A DNA stretch of 44,316 nucleotides, from NCBI GenBank assembly GCA_947589535.1, contig CANQAS010000006.1, positions 1 to 44,316 on the forward strand. The letters are read 5' to 3'. Made by a program: the position numbers and the translations under genes. The notes beneath the pieces were generated by a model. That model made no database searches. It was not told where the DNA came from and saw only the letters and a list, made by a program, of their open reading frames with translations. Below, piece by piece: positions 1 to 6,491 of the stretch. Source of the DNA: an uncultured Bacilli bacterium. Lineage in GTDB: Bacteria > Bacillota_I > Bacilli_A > RF39 > UBA660. Position 1 is the first letter of the stretch; each line of letters begins with the position of its first letter.

Positions 1-77
1 TTTTGCATTTGTATTCATTAAATGTCTTACTTTATCATCATCATAAAATTCTATACTTGTATCAATAAGTTTTATTT
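1..77. repeat. Terminal direct repeat, left copy
   Basis: The first 77 bases are identical to 44240-44316. An exact overlap of this length at both ends of a contig is the usual mark of a circular or circularly permuted molecule assembled with a k-mer of that size. A reading frame crosses the join without interruption, which supports closure. The unique genome length would be 44,239 bp. Confidence 0.95.
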
Positions 78-315
78 TTTCTATATCTTCCCACTCATCA
101 TTTTCTTCTGGTACAATTTCAACTGTATCATCTAATGTTACATATCCCAATGTAATTTTATAAAATAAATCATTATCAACTGTAAATTCTTTATTAATAT
201 AATAACGACTTCCAATCATTTCATATATTTCTTGATGTATTTTTATCTTTTTAGGTGCTTTATTATCTTTAATAAGCCCCATTAATTCATAAATTGTTAT
301 TGTTTTATTTTTCAT
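1..315 (-). CDS. Conserved hypothetical protein, 5' part (gene crosses the contig junction)
   Basis: ATG at 313-315. The frame stays open to base 1, continues at 44239 and ends with TAA at 44159-44161, giving 131 aa. The start lies just inside the upstream NTP-pyrophosphatase-like gene (overlap to 305), which suggests translational coupling. The N-terminus (MKNKTITIYELMGLIKDNKA, then PKKIKI and a YYIN segment) matches the C-terminal third of the next gene (43492-44157: TMIDLFNLIEKDDAPKHIKV, then YYINGDYY), so the two share a small domain. The last 25 residues are charged and probably helical. Function unknown; the family is common among small early genes of Firmicutes phages. Confidence 0.85.
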   Translation of the reverse strand, partial: MKNKTITIYELMGLIKDNKAPKKIKIHQEIYEMIGSRYYINKEFTVDNDLFYKITLGYVTLDDTVEIVPEENDEWEDIEKIKLIDTSIEFYDDDKVRHLMNTNAK

Positions 316-619
316 TTTCTATCCTTTCTATTTGTCTATTAATTTTATTTTTCATAACTTCTTTTATATCTTCATCTTTAATGTCATAATATAATTGAAA
401 TTGTTTTAACATAACCATAACATCTGCTATTTCTTCTGTAATATGTTTCTTTTTAGTAATATCACTATCTATTATTGTAATATCTAATAAATCTTTTAAT
501 GATTGTTCATCTTCATAATTAATAATTGCTTCATTTAATTCAAATACTTCTTCATTAAATTTTCTTAATTGGTGATTTACACCATAATTATTAATTATTC
601 TTAATAAATCTTTATCCAT
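305..619 (-). CDS. MazG-like nucleotide pyrophosphohydrolase
   Basis: A 104-aa all-helical protein. It resembles the MazG/dUTPase-type all-alpha NTP pyrophosphatase superfamily, which hydrolyses nucleoside triphosphates to monophosphates with Mg2+. Visible signs are an EExxE-type motif near residues 24-28 (FNEEVFELNEAI) and a later ExxD motif near residue 64 (EEIADVMVM), the usual four metal ligands, followed by a KINRQIERI helix. The start has AAAGGAG 7 nt upstream and overlaps the end of the replication initiator by 8 bp. In phages such enzymes clean or rebalance the nucleotide pool; its position among replication genes fits. Substrate not predictable. Confidence 0.75.
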   Translation of the reverse strand: MDKDLLRIINNYGVNHQLRKFNEEVFELNEAIINYEDEQSLKDLLDITIIDSDITKKKHITEEIADVMVMLKQFQLYYDIKDEDIKEVMKNKINRQIERIENEK

Positions 620-1367
620 CTCTAAACTCCTTTATAAAATTATCAAATTCTTTATTATCAACTGTTTCTGTACTTGTTATCTCTTTATTATACCATTCTG
701 GTATTATTTTTTTATTTGTAGTTTTATTGTTTCGTTGCTCCCATGTTCTTATACATGCTTTCCAATCTTTCATCTTGTTCTTGCCAACCATCCAACCTTT
801 ACTTTCATAAAAGTCGTAAAAGTTATTAGCATTTATGTTATTGTTTCTATCATTGCAATAATTTTGTATTTCCTCAATAGTAGGTTTTATAAATTTTTTT
901 TCTTTTTCTTTATTTATTTCTTTTTCTTTTTTTATATTTTTTTTATTATTATTAATACTATATTTACTATTAATACTACATATACTATTAGTATTATATT
1001 TACTATTAGTATTATATATTATATTATTGTGTAAAATTTTTTGGGTACCCCCCAAAATTTTTGGGTACCCCCCAAATTTTTTTACTACCCCCCAAATTAT
1101 TTTATACTTATTAAATTTTATGTTATTTATTATTTCTTGGTCTTTCTCAATATAACCTTTTTCAATTAAACTATTTATACAATTATCAACAGTTTGTAAT
1201 GATGTATTTAACCAAGTTGCTAAATAACTTCTACTACCTTTAAATTCACTATCTCCATCTTGACTAAAGCCATATATTATTGCATATATTAATAATTCAT
1301 TACCCTTTAAATTCAATTCACTAACCATCCACCCCTGAATTAAAATGTAATTGTTATTAATATCCAT
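612..1367 (-). CDS. Replication initiator / replisome organiser-like protein (251 aa)
   Basis: Start chosen at ATG 1365-1367, preceded by GGAGG; a start 12 nt upstream lies inside that SD. Residues 1-90 look like a winged-helix of the phage replisome-organiser type (GWMVSELNLKGNELLIYAII, then a second helix with LQTVDNCINSLIEKGYI). A low-complexity Asn/Lys/Ser linker follows (about 115-165). The C-terminal part (KPTIEEIQNYCNDR, FYDFYESKGW, MKDWKACIRTWE) is the DnaD-like tail found in many phage initiators. The DNA for residues near 95-112 contains three exact 20-bp-spaced repeats, and the linker DNA is almost pure AT, so the origin probably lies inside this gene, as in many Gram-positive siphophages. 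Confidence 0.75.
   Translation of the reverse strand: MDINNNYILIQGWMVSELNLKGNELLIYAIIYGFSQDGDSEFKGSRSYLATWLNTSLQTVDNCINSLIEKGYIEKDQEIINNIKFNKYKIIWGVVKKFGGYPKILGGTQKILHNNIIYNTNSKYNTNSICSINSKYSINNNKKNIKKEKEINKEKEKKFIKPTIEEIQNYCNDRNNNINANNFYDFYESKGWMVGKNKMKDWKACIRTWEQRNNKTTNKKIIPEWYNKEITSTETVDNKEFDNFIKEFRDG
1043..1096. repeat. Three 20-bp-spaced iterons within the initiator gene (candidate origin)
   Basis: The unit TACCCCCCAAA starts at 1046, 1066 and 1086, a period of exactly 20 bp. The first two copies are embedded in GGGTACCC palindromes. A C6/G6 tract is conspicuous in this AT-rich genome. Immediately beside it, about 890-1040 is nearly free of G and C and contains short TACTATTA-type repeats, a plausible DNA unwinding element. 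Together these look like initiator binding sites plus a melting region. The repeats also encode protein (GGY/GGT-containing segment), so both constraints may act. Confidence 0.7.
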
Positions 1368-1385
1368 AACTTCCTCCAAATTAAA

Positions 1386-1444
1386 AGAACTCTTAATACA
1401 AGGTATCTAGGTAGATAGAATTGATACCCTGTATTAAAAGTTCT
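1386..1444 (-). ncRNA. 22-bp hairpin with an anti-RBS loop (candidate regulatory RNA element)
   Basis: Arms 1386-1407 and 1423-1444 pair over 22 positions with no bulge. In the minus-strand RNA the two non-identical positions are U.G and G.U wobbles, whereas in plus-strand RNA they would be C/A mismatches, so the minus-strand transcript is the structured one. The 15-nt loop (AAUUCUAUCUACCUA) is complementary to AGGTAGATAGAA, which lies directly upstream of start codons at 4253, 5824 and 9066 and partly at 2466, and once more at 1453-1464 in this leader. It sits between the HTH regulator and the initiator gene. Alternatives: an RNase III processing stem, or a weak terminator (stem followed by TTTAATTT). 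Confidence 0.6.
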
Positions 1445-1452
1445 TTCTGTTC

Positions 1453-1464
1453 TTCTATCTACCT
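1453..1464 (-). promoter_or_regulatory. AGGTAGATAGAA motif, copy in the initiator leader
   Basis: Exact 12-nt copy of the motif found at gene starts 4253, 5824 and 9066. Here it is not followed by a start codon; it lies 8 nt before the 22-bp hairpin whose loop is complementary to it. It could pair with that loop in cis and compete with pairing to other genes. Confidence 0.5.
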
Positions 1465-1512
1465 TACCTCTAATTAAATTATATAAAATTATTTTTTAAA
1501 AAACAATTCTTT

Positions 1513-2466
1513 TTATAATCTATCAATTAATTTCTCATATCTTTTAATTTGAATTTTCAAATCAGCATTTTCTTTTAATATATCTCTATTTTCTTTTACA
1601 AGAAAATCTATATATTTTTCATATTCAATTTTTTTGTTATCTTCAAAATCAACTTCTTTTATACTATCATTTTGTGTGTTAGTATTTATTATTTCACAAT
1701 CATCTATTACATTATAATAATTTTCAATATTTATATTTTTTGGTTCAACTTCTGGTTCGATATTTTCATCAATTTTAATAACTTCTTTTTTTTCTTTAAT
1801 ATCATCTTTTTTATGTTCTTTATACCAGTTATATAAAATTTCCATAGTATTACTTAAATATTTAAACTTTGCTTTCTTATTTTCAATATTACAAATGCAA
1901 CTTTGTGCTACTTTCAATTTTCTTGATAAATCTATCATTGATAGATTTTCTTTTAATCTTATTGATTTTAAATCTTCATTTTTTAAAAAGTTTAGTATTT
2001 CTTCTTTCTCTTCATCTGTATATTCTTTACTTAGTACTGTGTTTCTATGTTTAACTTCAATTTTTTTATTTTCATCCTTTATATTCCTATTAAAGTCATT
2101 TTGAAAAAAATAATATAATTGTTTTAATCTATCTCCAACTTGTTTTATTTCATCTTTTTTGTTTTCAAAATTACATATTGTAGAATTATCACACTTTAAT
2201 TTTCTTGCTAATTCTGCTTGAGATTTATAACCAAAATCCTTTCTTAATTGTTTTAAATCTGTGTTATTATACCATTGTAGAATTTCAACATTTTCTAGTT
2301 CTTGTTCTGTCTTTGTTTTATTAGTCATTTCTAATACTTTATCAAATGTATTTCCACTAATGGTTCTTTTTCCATCTTTTAATTCACTTATTTTTTCTTC
2401 ATCAACATTTAATCTTTCTGCTATTGTTTTTGTATTTTTAATTTTCTTACCCCAAAAATTTGTCAT
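1513..2466 (-). CDS. Multi-HTH DNA-binding protein with C-terminal coiled coil
   Basis: A 317-aa protein with three successive segments that read as helix-turn-helix units: residues about 13-45 (KTIAERLNVDEEKISELKDG), 70-105 (SQAELARKLKCDNSTICNFE) and 165-200 (SMIDLSRKLKVAQSCICNIE). The second and third are clearly related and probably arose by duplication. The C-terminus (about 265-317) is a charged coiled coil, suggesting an oligomer. Likely role: transcriptional regulator or origin-binding protein. It lies directly upstream of the initiator gene and is a candidate for binding the repeated 16-bp operators or the iterons. I do not recognise a named family with this architecture. Confidence 0.65.
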   Translation of the reverse strand: MTNFWGKKIKNTKTIAERLNVDEEKISELKDGKRTISGNTFDKVLEMTNKTKTEQELENVEILQWYNNTDLKQLRKDFGYKSQAELARKLKCDNSTICNFENKKDEIKQVGDRLKQLYYFFQNDFNRNIKDENKKIEVKHRNTVLSKEYTDEEKEEILNFLKNEDLKSIRLKENLSMIDLSRKLKVAQSCICNIENKKAKFKYLSNTMEILYNWYKEHKKDDIKEKKEVIKIDENIEPEVEPKNINIENYYNVIDDCEIINTNTQNDSIKEVDFEDNKKIEYEKYIDFLVKENRDILKENADLKIQIKRYEKLIDRL

Positions 2467-2467
2467 A

Positions 2468-2476
2468 CTATCTACC
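2468..2476 (-). promoter_or_regulatory. Partial copy of the AGGTAGATAGAA start-site motif
   Basis: GGTAGATAG ends 1 nt before the ATG of the multi-HTH gene (sequence GAGGGTAGATAGTATG). Nine of the twelve motif bases are present, so pairing with the hairpin loop at 1386-1444 would be shorter than at the three full copies. Confidence 0.4.
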
Positions 2477-2491
2477 CTCTTTCTTATTTTT

Positions 2492-2686
2492 TTAATGTTT
2501 TTTAAATTTTACAACATAGACAAAATCATTATTTGTAACTTCTATTTCTTTTTTTACTCTTTTCTTAATTGCTTCAACATGTTCTTTATGATATACATAA
2601 CAATAGCCATTTTTGTTTAAATCACTAATTGCACTTTTAACAAATGAATTAAAATAATCACATTTATTTTCATTTTCTTCTTGCAT
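2492..2686 (-). CDS. Hypothetical protein (64 aa)
   Basis: Small acidic-then-basic protein with no recognised domain. Its ATG overlaps the stop of the HNH-like gene by one base (TAATG), with GGAGG about 11 nt upstream, so coupled translation is likely. Lies between the HNH-like protein and the multi-HTH regulator. Confidence 0.55.
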   Translation of the reverse strand: MQEENENKCDYFNSFVKSAISDLNKNGYCYVYHKEHVEAIKKRVKKEIEVTNNDFVYVVKFKKH

Positions 2687-2994
2687 TATAAATAATTCCT
2701 CCCATATCTTTTTAAAAAATCATCAGGTGTTTTTTTATAATATTCACACCATCTTCTTTCTGCAATTTCTTGTATTTTAATTTCTTCTTTCCAATATTTT
2801 GGGTTTTTATGAATTGCATATTTACCTGTTCTATGTAATTCTGGTTTTAAAAATATTACAAGTCCATCTTCAATAGATTTATTCCTGTTACCTGTTCTTC
2901 CTTCAAATATTTCATGTCTTTCTGTTCCATTTATTCTTCTGTTATACCATAGTGGAGCATTATTATTTAAAATACTAAACTCTTTATTAATCAT
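2686..2994 (-). CDS. HNH-like (beta-beta-alpha metal) phage protein
   Basis: 102 aa. It carries the pattern ERHEIFEG followed by KSIEDGLVIFLKPELHRTG, an AIHKN segment and a terminal FLKRYGRNYL. This matches a widespread group of small phage proteins in recombination/replication clusters that look like degenerate HNH nucleases (RH.IF, ELH, H.N). A zinc-binding cysteine set is absent. The gene overlaps the preceding gene by 8 bp and belongs to the SSB/recombination block. Nuclease activity is inferred only. Confidence 0.6.
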   Translation of the reverse strand: MINKEFSILNNNAPLWYNRRINGTERHEIFEGRTGNRNKSIEDGLVIFLKPELHRTGKYAIHKNPKYWKEEIKIQEIAERRWCEYYKKTPDDFLKRYGRNYL

Positions 2995-3319
2995 TGTCTA
3001 ATGACCATTCTTTATTAATTTGTTCTTGTATAATTTTAATTGCTAATTTAGTTGCATTTATACTTTCTAAATTTGCTTTATAAATTGCCTCTTTAGATAT
3101 TTCTAAAAATTTTAAATGTGCTATTTCTGGTTTGCCTCTTGCTATATCTCCAGCAAGTGTAATAGCATATCCTTCATCTTTTAATTTAACTAATTCTTTT
3201 GCTAATGCCACTCTATATTGAGTATAAGCCCTAGCATAATCTTCTCCTGTCTTTCTTAATGATTTAATAGAAACATCTAAATCATGCATTCTATTGTTTA
3301 ATTCTACTAATAAATCCAT
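2987..3319 (-). CDS. Conserved phage replication-region protein (110 aa)
   Basis: Helical, charged protein with the signature LNNRMHDLDVSIKSLRKTG, KDEGYAITLAGDIARGKPEI and a C-terminal IIQEQINKEW. This is a family of small proteins common in the recombination/replication cluster of Firmicutes siphophages, usually next to SSB and ERF or RecT genes; its function is unknown to me. A strong SD (TAGGAGG) stands 6 nt before the ATG. Cytoplasmic, no membrane segment. Confidence 0.7.
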   Translation of the reverse strand: MDLLVELNNRMHDLDVSIKSLRKTGEDYARAYTQYRVALAKELVKLKDEGYAITLAGDIARGKPEIAHLKFLEISKEAIYKANLESINATKLAIKIIQEQINKEWSLDND

Positions 3320-3436
3320 ACTAACCTCCTAATATTAATTTTAAGCATATTTTTAGCCGTTTTTAAAAACTTTTTTTATCTTTTAATAAATTTGGTTTGA
3401 ATTTAGTAAAAGTTTCTTATATCCTTTTAAAATCAT

Positions 3437-3853
3437 TTAAAATGGTAGCATACTATCATCTATTTTTATATCACTATTAATATTATCATATTCAGTTTTA
3501 TAACTATTAGGAATTTCTACTTCTTTTTTTTCTTCTTCCTTTTTATCTTCTTTCTTCATTTGTAAGAACGATACTCTTTCTGCTAAAAATCTATATTCAT
3601 AATGTTTATTACCATTCTTATCTTCATAATTATTATTCTTGATAATTCCTTTAACTCCAAGTAAATCTCCTTTTTTGCAGAATTTATTTATAGTTTCTGC
3701 AATTGTACCAAATACACTAACATTTAAGAAAGTAGTATCATCTTTACCATTGCTTATTGCTAGTGGTAACTCTAATACTGCTTTATGGTCTTTTGTGTAT
3801 CTTAATTCTAAATCTCTTGTTATTCTTCCTATTACAATAAAATTATTATTCAT
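3437..3853 (-). CDS. ssb: Single-stranded DNA-binding protein
   Basis: 138 aa with an N-terminal OB fold: MNNNFIVIGRITRDLELRYT start, a LELPLAIS strand, LNVSVFGTIAETINKFCKKG and the LLGVKGIIKNN strand, then a KE-rich linker and an acidic tip ending DDSMLPF, the conserved SSB C-terminal type (DDxLPF) that recruits partner proteins. It coats ssDNA in replication and ERF-mediated annealing. Its start overlaps the preceding gene by 8 bp; the Glu-rich tail of that gene supplies the SD. A second, interrupted SSB-like gene lies at 23759-24052. Confidence 0.95.
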   Translation of the reverse strand: MNNNFIVIGRITRDLELRYTKDHKAVLELPLAISNGKDDTTFLNVSVFGTIAETINKFCKKGDLLGVKGIIKNNNYEDKNGNKHYEYRFLAERVSFLQMKKEDKKEEEKKEVEIPNSYKTEYDNINSDIKIDDSMLPF

Positions 3854-4253
3854 CTTCTTCCTCTTCTTCTATTCCAATTTTAATTCCTAATTTACTAATT
3901 TCTTCTAATTGTTTTTTTAATCTTTCAATTTTATCTTTTGTTGTTTCTTCTGTTGTTTGTGTCTTTCCCATGCTTTTATATATATCTTCATTTATTTCTT
4001 CTTTACTATTAAAGAATTTATATTTATCTTCATACCCAATTCCTAATCTAAAAGCATATTCAACTTCTTCTTTCGTTACTCCTTTTAGTTTTAACATATT
4101 TAGTGTTAGTTCTGAGAATAATGTCATTAATGCTGATGTTGTACCTTTTAATGTTACTTCTTTATCATTAACACGTATTTCTGCCCCTTTCATATTTTTT
4201 AAATAATCTTTATATAAATTTTCTAATTCATTCAAATCTTTAAAATCTAACAT
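3846..4253 (-). CDS. Hypothetical early protein (135 aa)
   Basis: Unrecognised. Contains a LNELENLYKDYL helix, a short beta segment (EIRVNDKEVTLKG), a further helical region and an acidic C-terminus ending EEEEEDE. The DNA of that acidic tail (GAGGAAGAAG) forms the ribosome binding site of ssb. Located between a membrane protein and ssb, so a recombination-related role is possible but not shown. Its start region carries the 12-nt AGGTAGATAGAA motif. Confidence 0.6.
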   Translation of the reverse strand: MLDFKDLNELENLYKDYLKNMKGAEIRVNDKEVTLKGTTSALMTLFSELTLNMLKLKGVTKEEVEYAFRLGIGYEDKYKFFNSKEEINEDIYKSMGKTQTTEETTKDKIERLKKQLEEISKLGIKIGIEEEEEDE

Positions 4254-4255
4254 TT

Positions 4256-4267
4256 TTCTATCTACCT
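4256..4267 (-). promoter_or_regulatory. AGGTAGATAGAA motif at the start of the 135-aa gene
   Basis: The motif ends 2 nt before the ATG at 4251-4253, between the SD-like AAAGG and the start codon. All 12 bases are complementary to the hairpin loop at 1408-1422 (minus strand). Confidence 0.55.
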
Positions 4268-4275
4268 TTCCTTTC

Positions 4276-4668
4276 TTAATTATTTATTTTTATAATTTCT
4301 AAATCATTTACTTTAGTATCATCTAAATAGAAATACCACCATTGTTTTACATCTTCTTTTAAATCTGTTAGTTGTGTGTTGTATTCAACTATTTTATTTA
4401 CTAAATCTATTTTTTCTAAATCACTAATGTTTTCATTATTCATTGATGCTTCTATTATTTCTTTAGTGTTCTTCCAACTTTCTATTTTTTTATTATATTC
4501 ATTTACATCTGTTATATAACCTAAATATGTACCAAATGCTGTAGTTAAAATCATACCAATTATGGATAATAACCAAACAACGTGTTCATTAAAACTATCA
4601 ACTAAAATCAATGCTAATGGTATAAAAAATAATGACACAATAAATCCTAATGTAAATCCTATAATCAT
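4276..4668 (-). CDS. Two-TM small membrane protein
   Basis: 130 aa. Two hydrophobic segments (about residues 3-24 and 31-53: IGFTLGFIVSLFFIPLALI and VVWLLSIIGMILTTAFGTYL) are followed by a charged, helical cytoplasmic tail. No family recognised. An early membrane protein in this position could act on the host envelope (for example superinfection exclusion), but this is speculation from topology alone. Confidence 0.6.
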   Translation of the reverse strand: MIIGFTLGFIVSLFFIPLALILVDSFNEHVVWLLSIIGMILTTAFGTYLGYITDVNEYNKKIESWKNTKEIIEASMNNENISDLEKIDLVNKIVEYNTQLTDLKEDVKQWWYFYLDDTKVNDLEIIKINN

Positions 4669-4683
4669 AATTATTTTCCTTTC

Positions 4684-5070
4684 CTAATTATCTTTTGGCA
4701 TAGTAATTCTTAACATATCACTAGTACCACTTTTTATTAATACTTTCTTTTTTTGTCTATTACAGCAATCTTGATATATATGTGGATATTCTTGTTTTAA
4801 TCTTTCTATATCAAATTCTTCTACTTCTTGTTCTTCATATTCTGCTGTCTTACCAATAGAACAAGTAATTTGTATTCCTTTAGGTGTTATCCATTTTAAT
4901 TGTTCTAATTTATTTTTCTTTCCTATTTCTACCATTGATGTTTTTAATTTTGATTTAACATCATCATATCTTTCTTTTAATGTGTTTATTAATTTTATTT
5001 CTTCTTCTAAATTATCAAGTTGATTTAATAAATCTTCTTGTTGTTTTTTTATTAAATTATTTTTTATCAT
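4684..5070 (-). CDS. Phage early coiled-coil protein next to ERF
   Basis: 128 aa. The N-terminal 60 residues are a coiled coil (LLNQLDNLEEEIKLINTLKE). The C-terminal half has the pattern GIQITCSIGKTAEY ... EEFDIERLKQEYPHIYQDC ... KKVLIKSG, which recalls the small proteins that accompany ERF/RecT recombinases in many Firmicutes phages (Gp157-like or related families). Its start overlaps the ERF gene by 14 bp. It likely assists recombination or protects DNA ends, by context only. Confidence 0.6.
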   Translation of the reverse strand: MIKNNLIKKQQEDLLNQLDNLEEEIKLINTLKERYDDVKSKLKTSMVEIGKKNKLEQLKWITPKGIQITCSIGKTAEYEEQEVEEFDIERLKQEYPHIYQDCCNRQKKKVLIKSGTSDMLRITMPKDN

Positions 5071-5824
5071 TTTCTTCCCCTTTCTTTTTCATGATATCTA
5101 TTGCATCCTTTAATTGTTCTATACTCATTTGTGAATTATTTTCAACTTCATAATGCTTATATAATTTCTCTTTATCTGTATTTGTATTAATTACTAATTT
5201 GCTAAATTCAACCAATAATTTTAACCTTTCATCTTCATTCTCAATATTTTTACTATCTTTTTTATCTAATAAATCTATACATTTATTAAGGTATTCATCT
5301 TTCTTGTTATCATATAGCCATTCAATATATTCATAATCTTCATTATATACATCAATTAATAATTGACCTGCATGTTTTTTACCAAAATTAATTACATATT
5401 TCTTGGCATCTTCAAGTGTTGGTTCACTATTACCTGTGTTAGTTGTATCACTATCTTTAACATCATCTATTAAGAATAAGCCATTTAAAGCATATTTTCT
5501 AGCATAACTACTACTTGCTCCAGTTATTTGTGAACCATCCATCCCTTTCTTTGTAATTTCTTCTCTTGCATAAGCAACATTTTCTTCAACTTCATCACTT
5601 TCAATATCTTTTAATATAGCAGTTGCTCTAATATAATATCTATCTCCTAATACAATTAAATCATCATTTAATTTTAATTGTAATTTGTATTTGTTTAGAA
5701 GTGGTTTAACTGCCTCTAAAATATCTTCACAACTTCTGTAATTATATCCACCAAAATCGTTGTGTTGGTTTTTTGGTGCTTTTAGTTCCATTTGAACGTT
5801 TAATATTTTTTCTTTTAAATTCAT
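5057..5824 (-). CDS. erf: ERF family single-strand annealing protein
   Basis: 255 aa. The N-terminal 130 residues match the ERF superfamily: MELKAPKNQHNDFGGYNYRS, CEDILEAVKPLL, a strand set ending ILKDIESDEVEE, then the characteristic GMDGSQITGASSSYARKYAL and LFLIDDVKD. ERF proteins form rings that anneal complementary ssDNA in phage recombination and end repair. The C-terminal half is a charged linker and helix that may contact SSB. The ATG directly follows the AGGTAGATAGAA motif, so pairing with the 1386-1444 hairpin loop would cover the initiation region. Confidence 0.9.
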   Translation of the reverse strand: MNLKEKILNVQMELKAPKNQHNDFGGYNYRSCEDILEAVKPLLNKYKLQLKLNDDLIVLGDRYYIRATAILKDIESDEVEENVAYAREEITKKGMDGSQITGASSSYARKYALNGLFLIDDVKDSDTTNTGNSEPTLEDAKKYVINFGKKHAGQLLIDVYNEDYEYIEWLYDNKKDEYLNKCIDLLDKKDSKNIENEDERLKLLVEFSKLVINTNTDKEKLYKHYEVENNSQMSIEQLKDAIDIMKKKGEENDKK

Positions 5825-5836
5825 TTCTATCTACCT
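5825..5836 (-). promoter_or_regulatory. AGGTAGATAGAA motif at the start of erf
   Basis: The motif abuts the ATG (AAAGGTAGATAGAAATG). It overlaps the SD-start spacer and is complementary over 12 nt to the loop of the 1386-1444 hairpin. Same arrangement as at 4256-4267 and 9069-9080. Confidence 0.55.
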
Positions 5837-5842
5837 TTCTTT

Positions 5843-6049
5843 CTAATAAATTTTTAATAATTCCATTATATCTGCATCAGGGAATAATTTAGTAAACTTT
5901 TCTGCGAACTCAATACTTGGGTTTGTTTTTCCTTTTTTGATATTGCAGTAAGTTTGTTCTGTTATTCCTAATGCTTTTGCAACATCTCTTGCTTTTAAAT
6001 CATTTGCTTTTTCCCACAGAATTAAATTCTTTCTTGTTCCTCTTTTCAA
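5843..6049 (-). CDS. Small XRE/Cro-type HTH regulator
   Basis: 68 aa from a TTG start at 6047-6049, chosen because AAAGGAG lies 8 nt upstream; a GTG at 6058 would overlap the SD. A single XRE helix-turn-helix fills the protein (LKARDVAKALGITEQTYCNIKKGK, in two pieces around the turn). There is no oligomerisation or peptidase domain, so it is Cro-like rather than CI-like. It is the first gene after a promoter with extended -10 and a 16-bp operator, so autoregulation is plausible. Confidence 0.8.
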   Translation of the reverse strand: MKRGTRKNLILWEKANDLKARDVAKALGITEQTYCNIKKGKTNPSIEFAEKFTKLFPDADIMELLKIY

Positions 6050-6072
6050 AAATATCACTCCTTTCTATTTAT

Positions 6073-6101
6073 ATTATATCATAAAAAATTAAAATATTAT
6101 A
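6073..6101 (-). promoter_or_regulatory. Promoter of the HTH-erf gene group
   Basis: TATAAT -10 (6073-6078) with an upstream TGA giving an extended -10 (TGATATAAT). Counting 17 bp upstream, the -35 position (6096-6101) is a poor match. The 16-bp operator begins 8 bp beyond it, as at two other promoters. A weak -35 with a close upstream site suggests activator dependence. Confidence 0.55.
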
Positions 6102-6108
6102 TAATTTT

Positions 6109-6124
6109 TTAAAATTTATTTTAA
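6109..6124. promoter_or_regulatory. Operator copy TTAAAATTTATTTTAA
   Basis: Perfect 7-bp dyad around a 2-bp centre. Identical to 9635-9650, 24277-24292 and 24297-24312. It overlaps the last codons of the 64-aa gene at 6116-6310 and lies 8 bp upstream of the -35 position of the promoter at 6073-6101. Confidence 0.6.
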
Positions 6125-6310
6125 TCTTTTGTTATTGTTATTTGCTTTTATATATCCATCATAAAATTTATACATATTGTAAATCTTATTCTGTTCTTCA
6201 ATTAATTTACTTACATCATCATTTTTAATTCTTTCATCAAATTTTAATTCTCTTAATCTTATTGATTTTTTTATTAAATCATTTCTCTTCGTTATTATAT
6301 CTCTCTTCAT
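6116..6310 (-). CDS. Hypothetical protein (64 aa)
   Basis: Basic, helical small protein without recognised domain (RNDLIKKSIRLRELKF, then IEEQNKIYNMYKFYDGYIKA). AAAGGATAAAGA precedes the ATG. It overlaps the upstream gene by 32 bp in another frame, which suggests a tightly packed early operon. Its 3' end coincides with an operator. Confidence 0.5.
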   Translation of the reverse strand: MKRDIITKRNDLIKKSIRLRELKFDERIKNDDVSKLIEEQNKIYNMYKFYDGYIKANNNNKRLK

Positions 6311-6491
6311 TCTTTATCCTTTCAATTCTTAATTCCTGCTGTAATTCATTTATTCTGTCAACATATTTGCTTTTACTAGGCATATTTTTTATTCTTTTTT
6401 GTAGAATTTTATTTTCCTCTTTTAATTTTACATTCTTATATAATAATGATTTTTTAATTTTTTTAATAATATTCTTAATAATGTTTTTCAT
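6279..6491 (-). CDS. Hypothetical coiled-coil protein (70 aa)
   Basis: Lys/Glu-rich helical protein (KKIKKSLLYKNVKLKEENKI, then a second helix ELQQELRIERIKNEE). Only a weak SD is seen, and the start overlaps the previous stop, suggesting coupling. No family recognised. Confidence 0.5.
   Translation of the reverse strand: MKNIIKNIIKKIKKSLLYKNVKLKEENKILQKRIKNMPSKSKYVDRINELQQELRIERIKNEERYNNEEK

Noticed and set aside
735-1034. Plus-strand ORF rich in Phe/Ile/Tyr
   Set aside because: Antisense shadow of the AT-rich linker of the initiator gene; no SD and low complexity. The other plus-strand ORFs apart from 24418-24819 were rejected for the same reason.
1043-1096. CRISPR array
   Set aside because: Three 11-bp repeats at a 20-bp period are too short and lie inside a coding gene; no cas genes are present.
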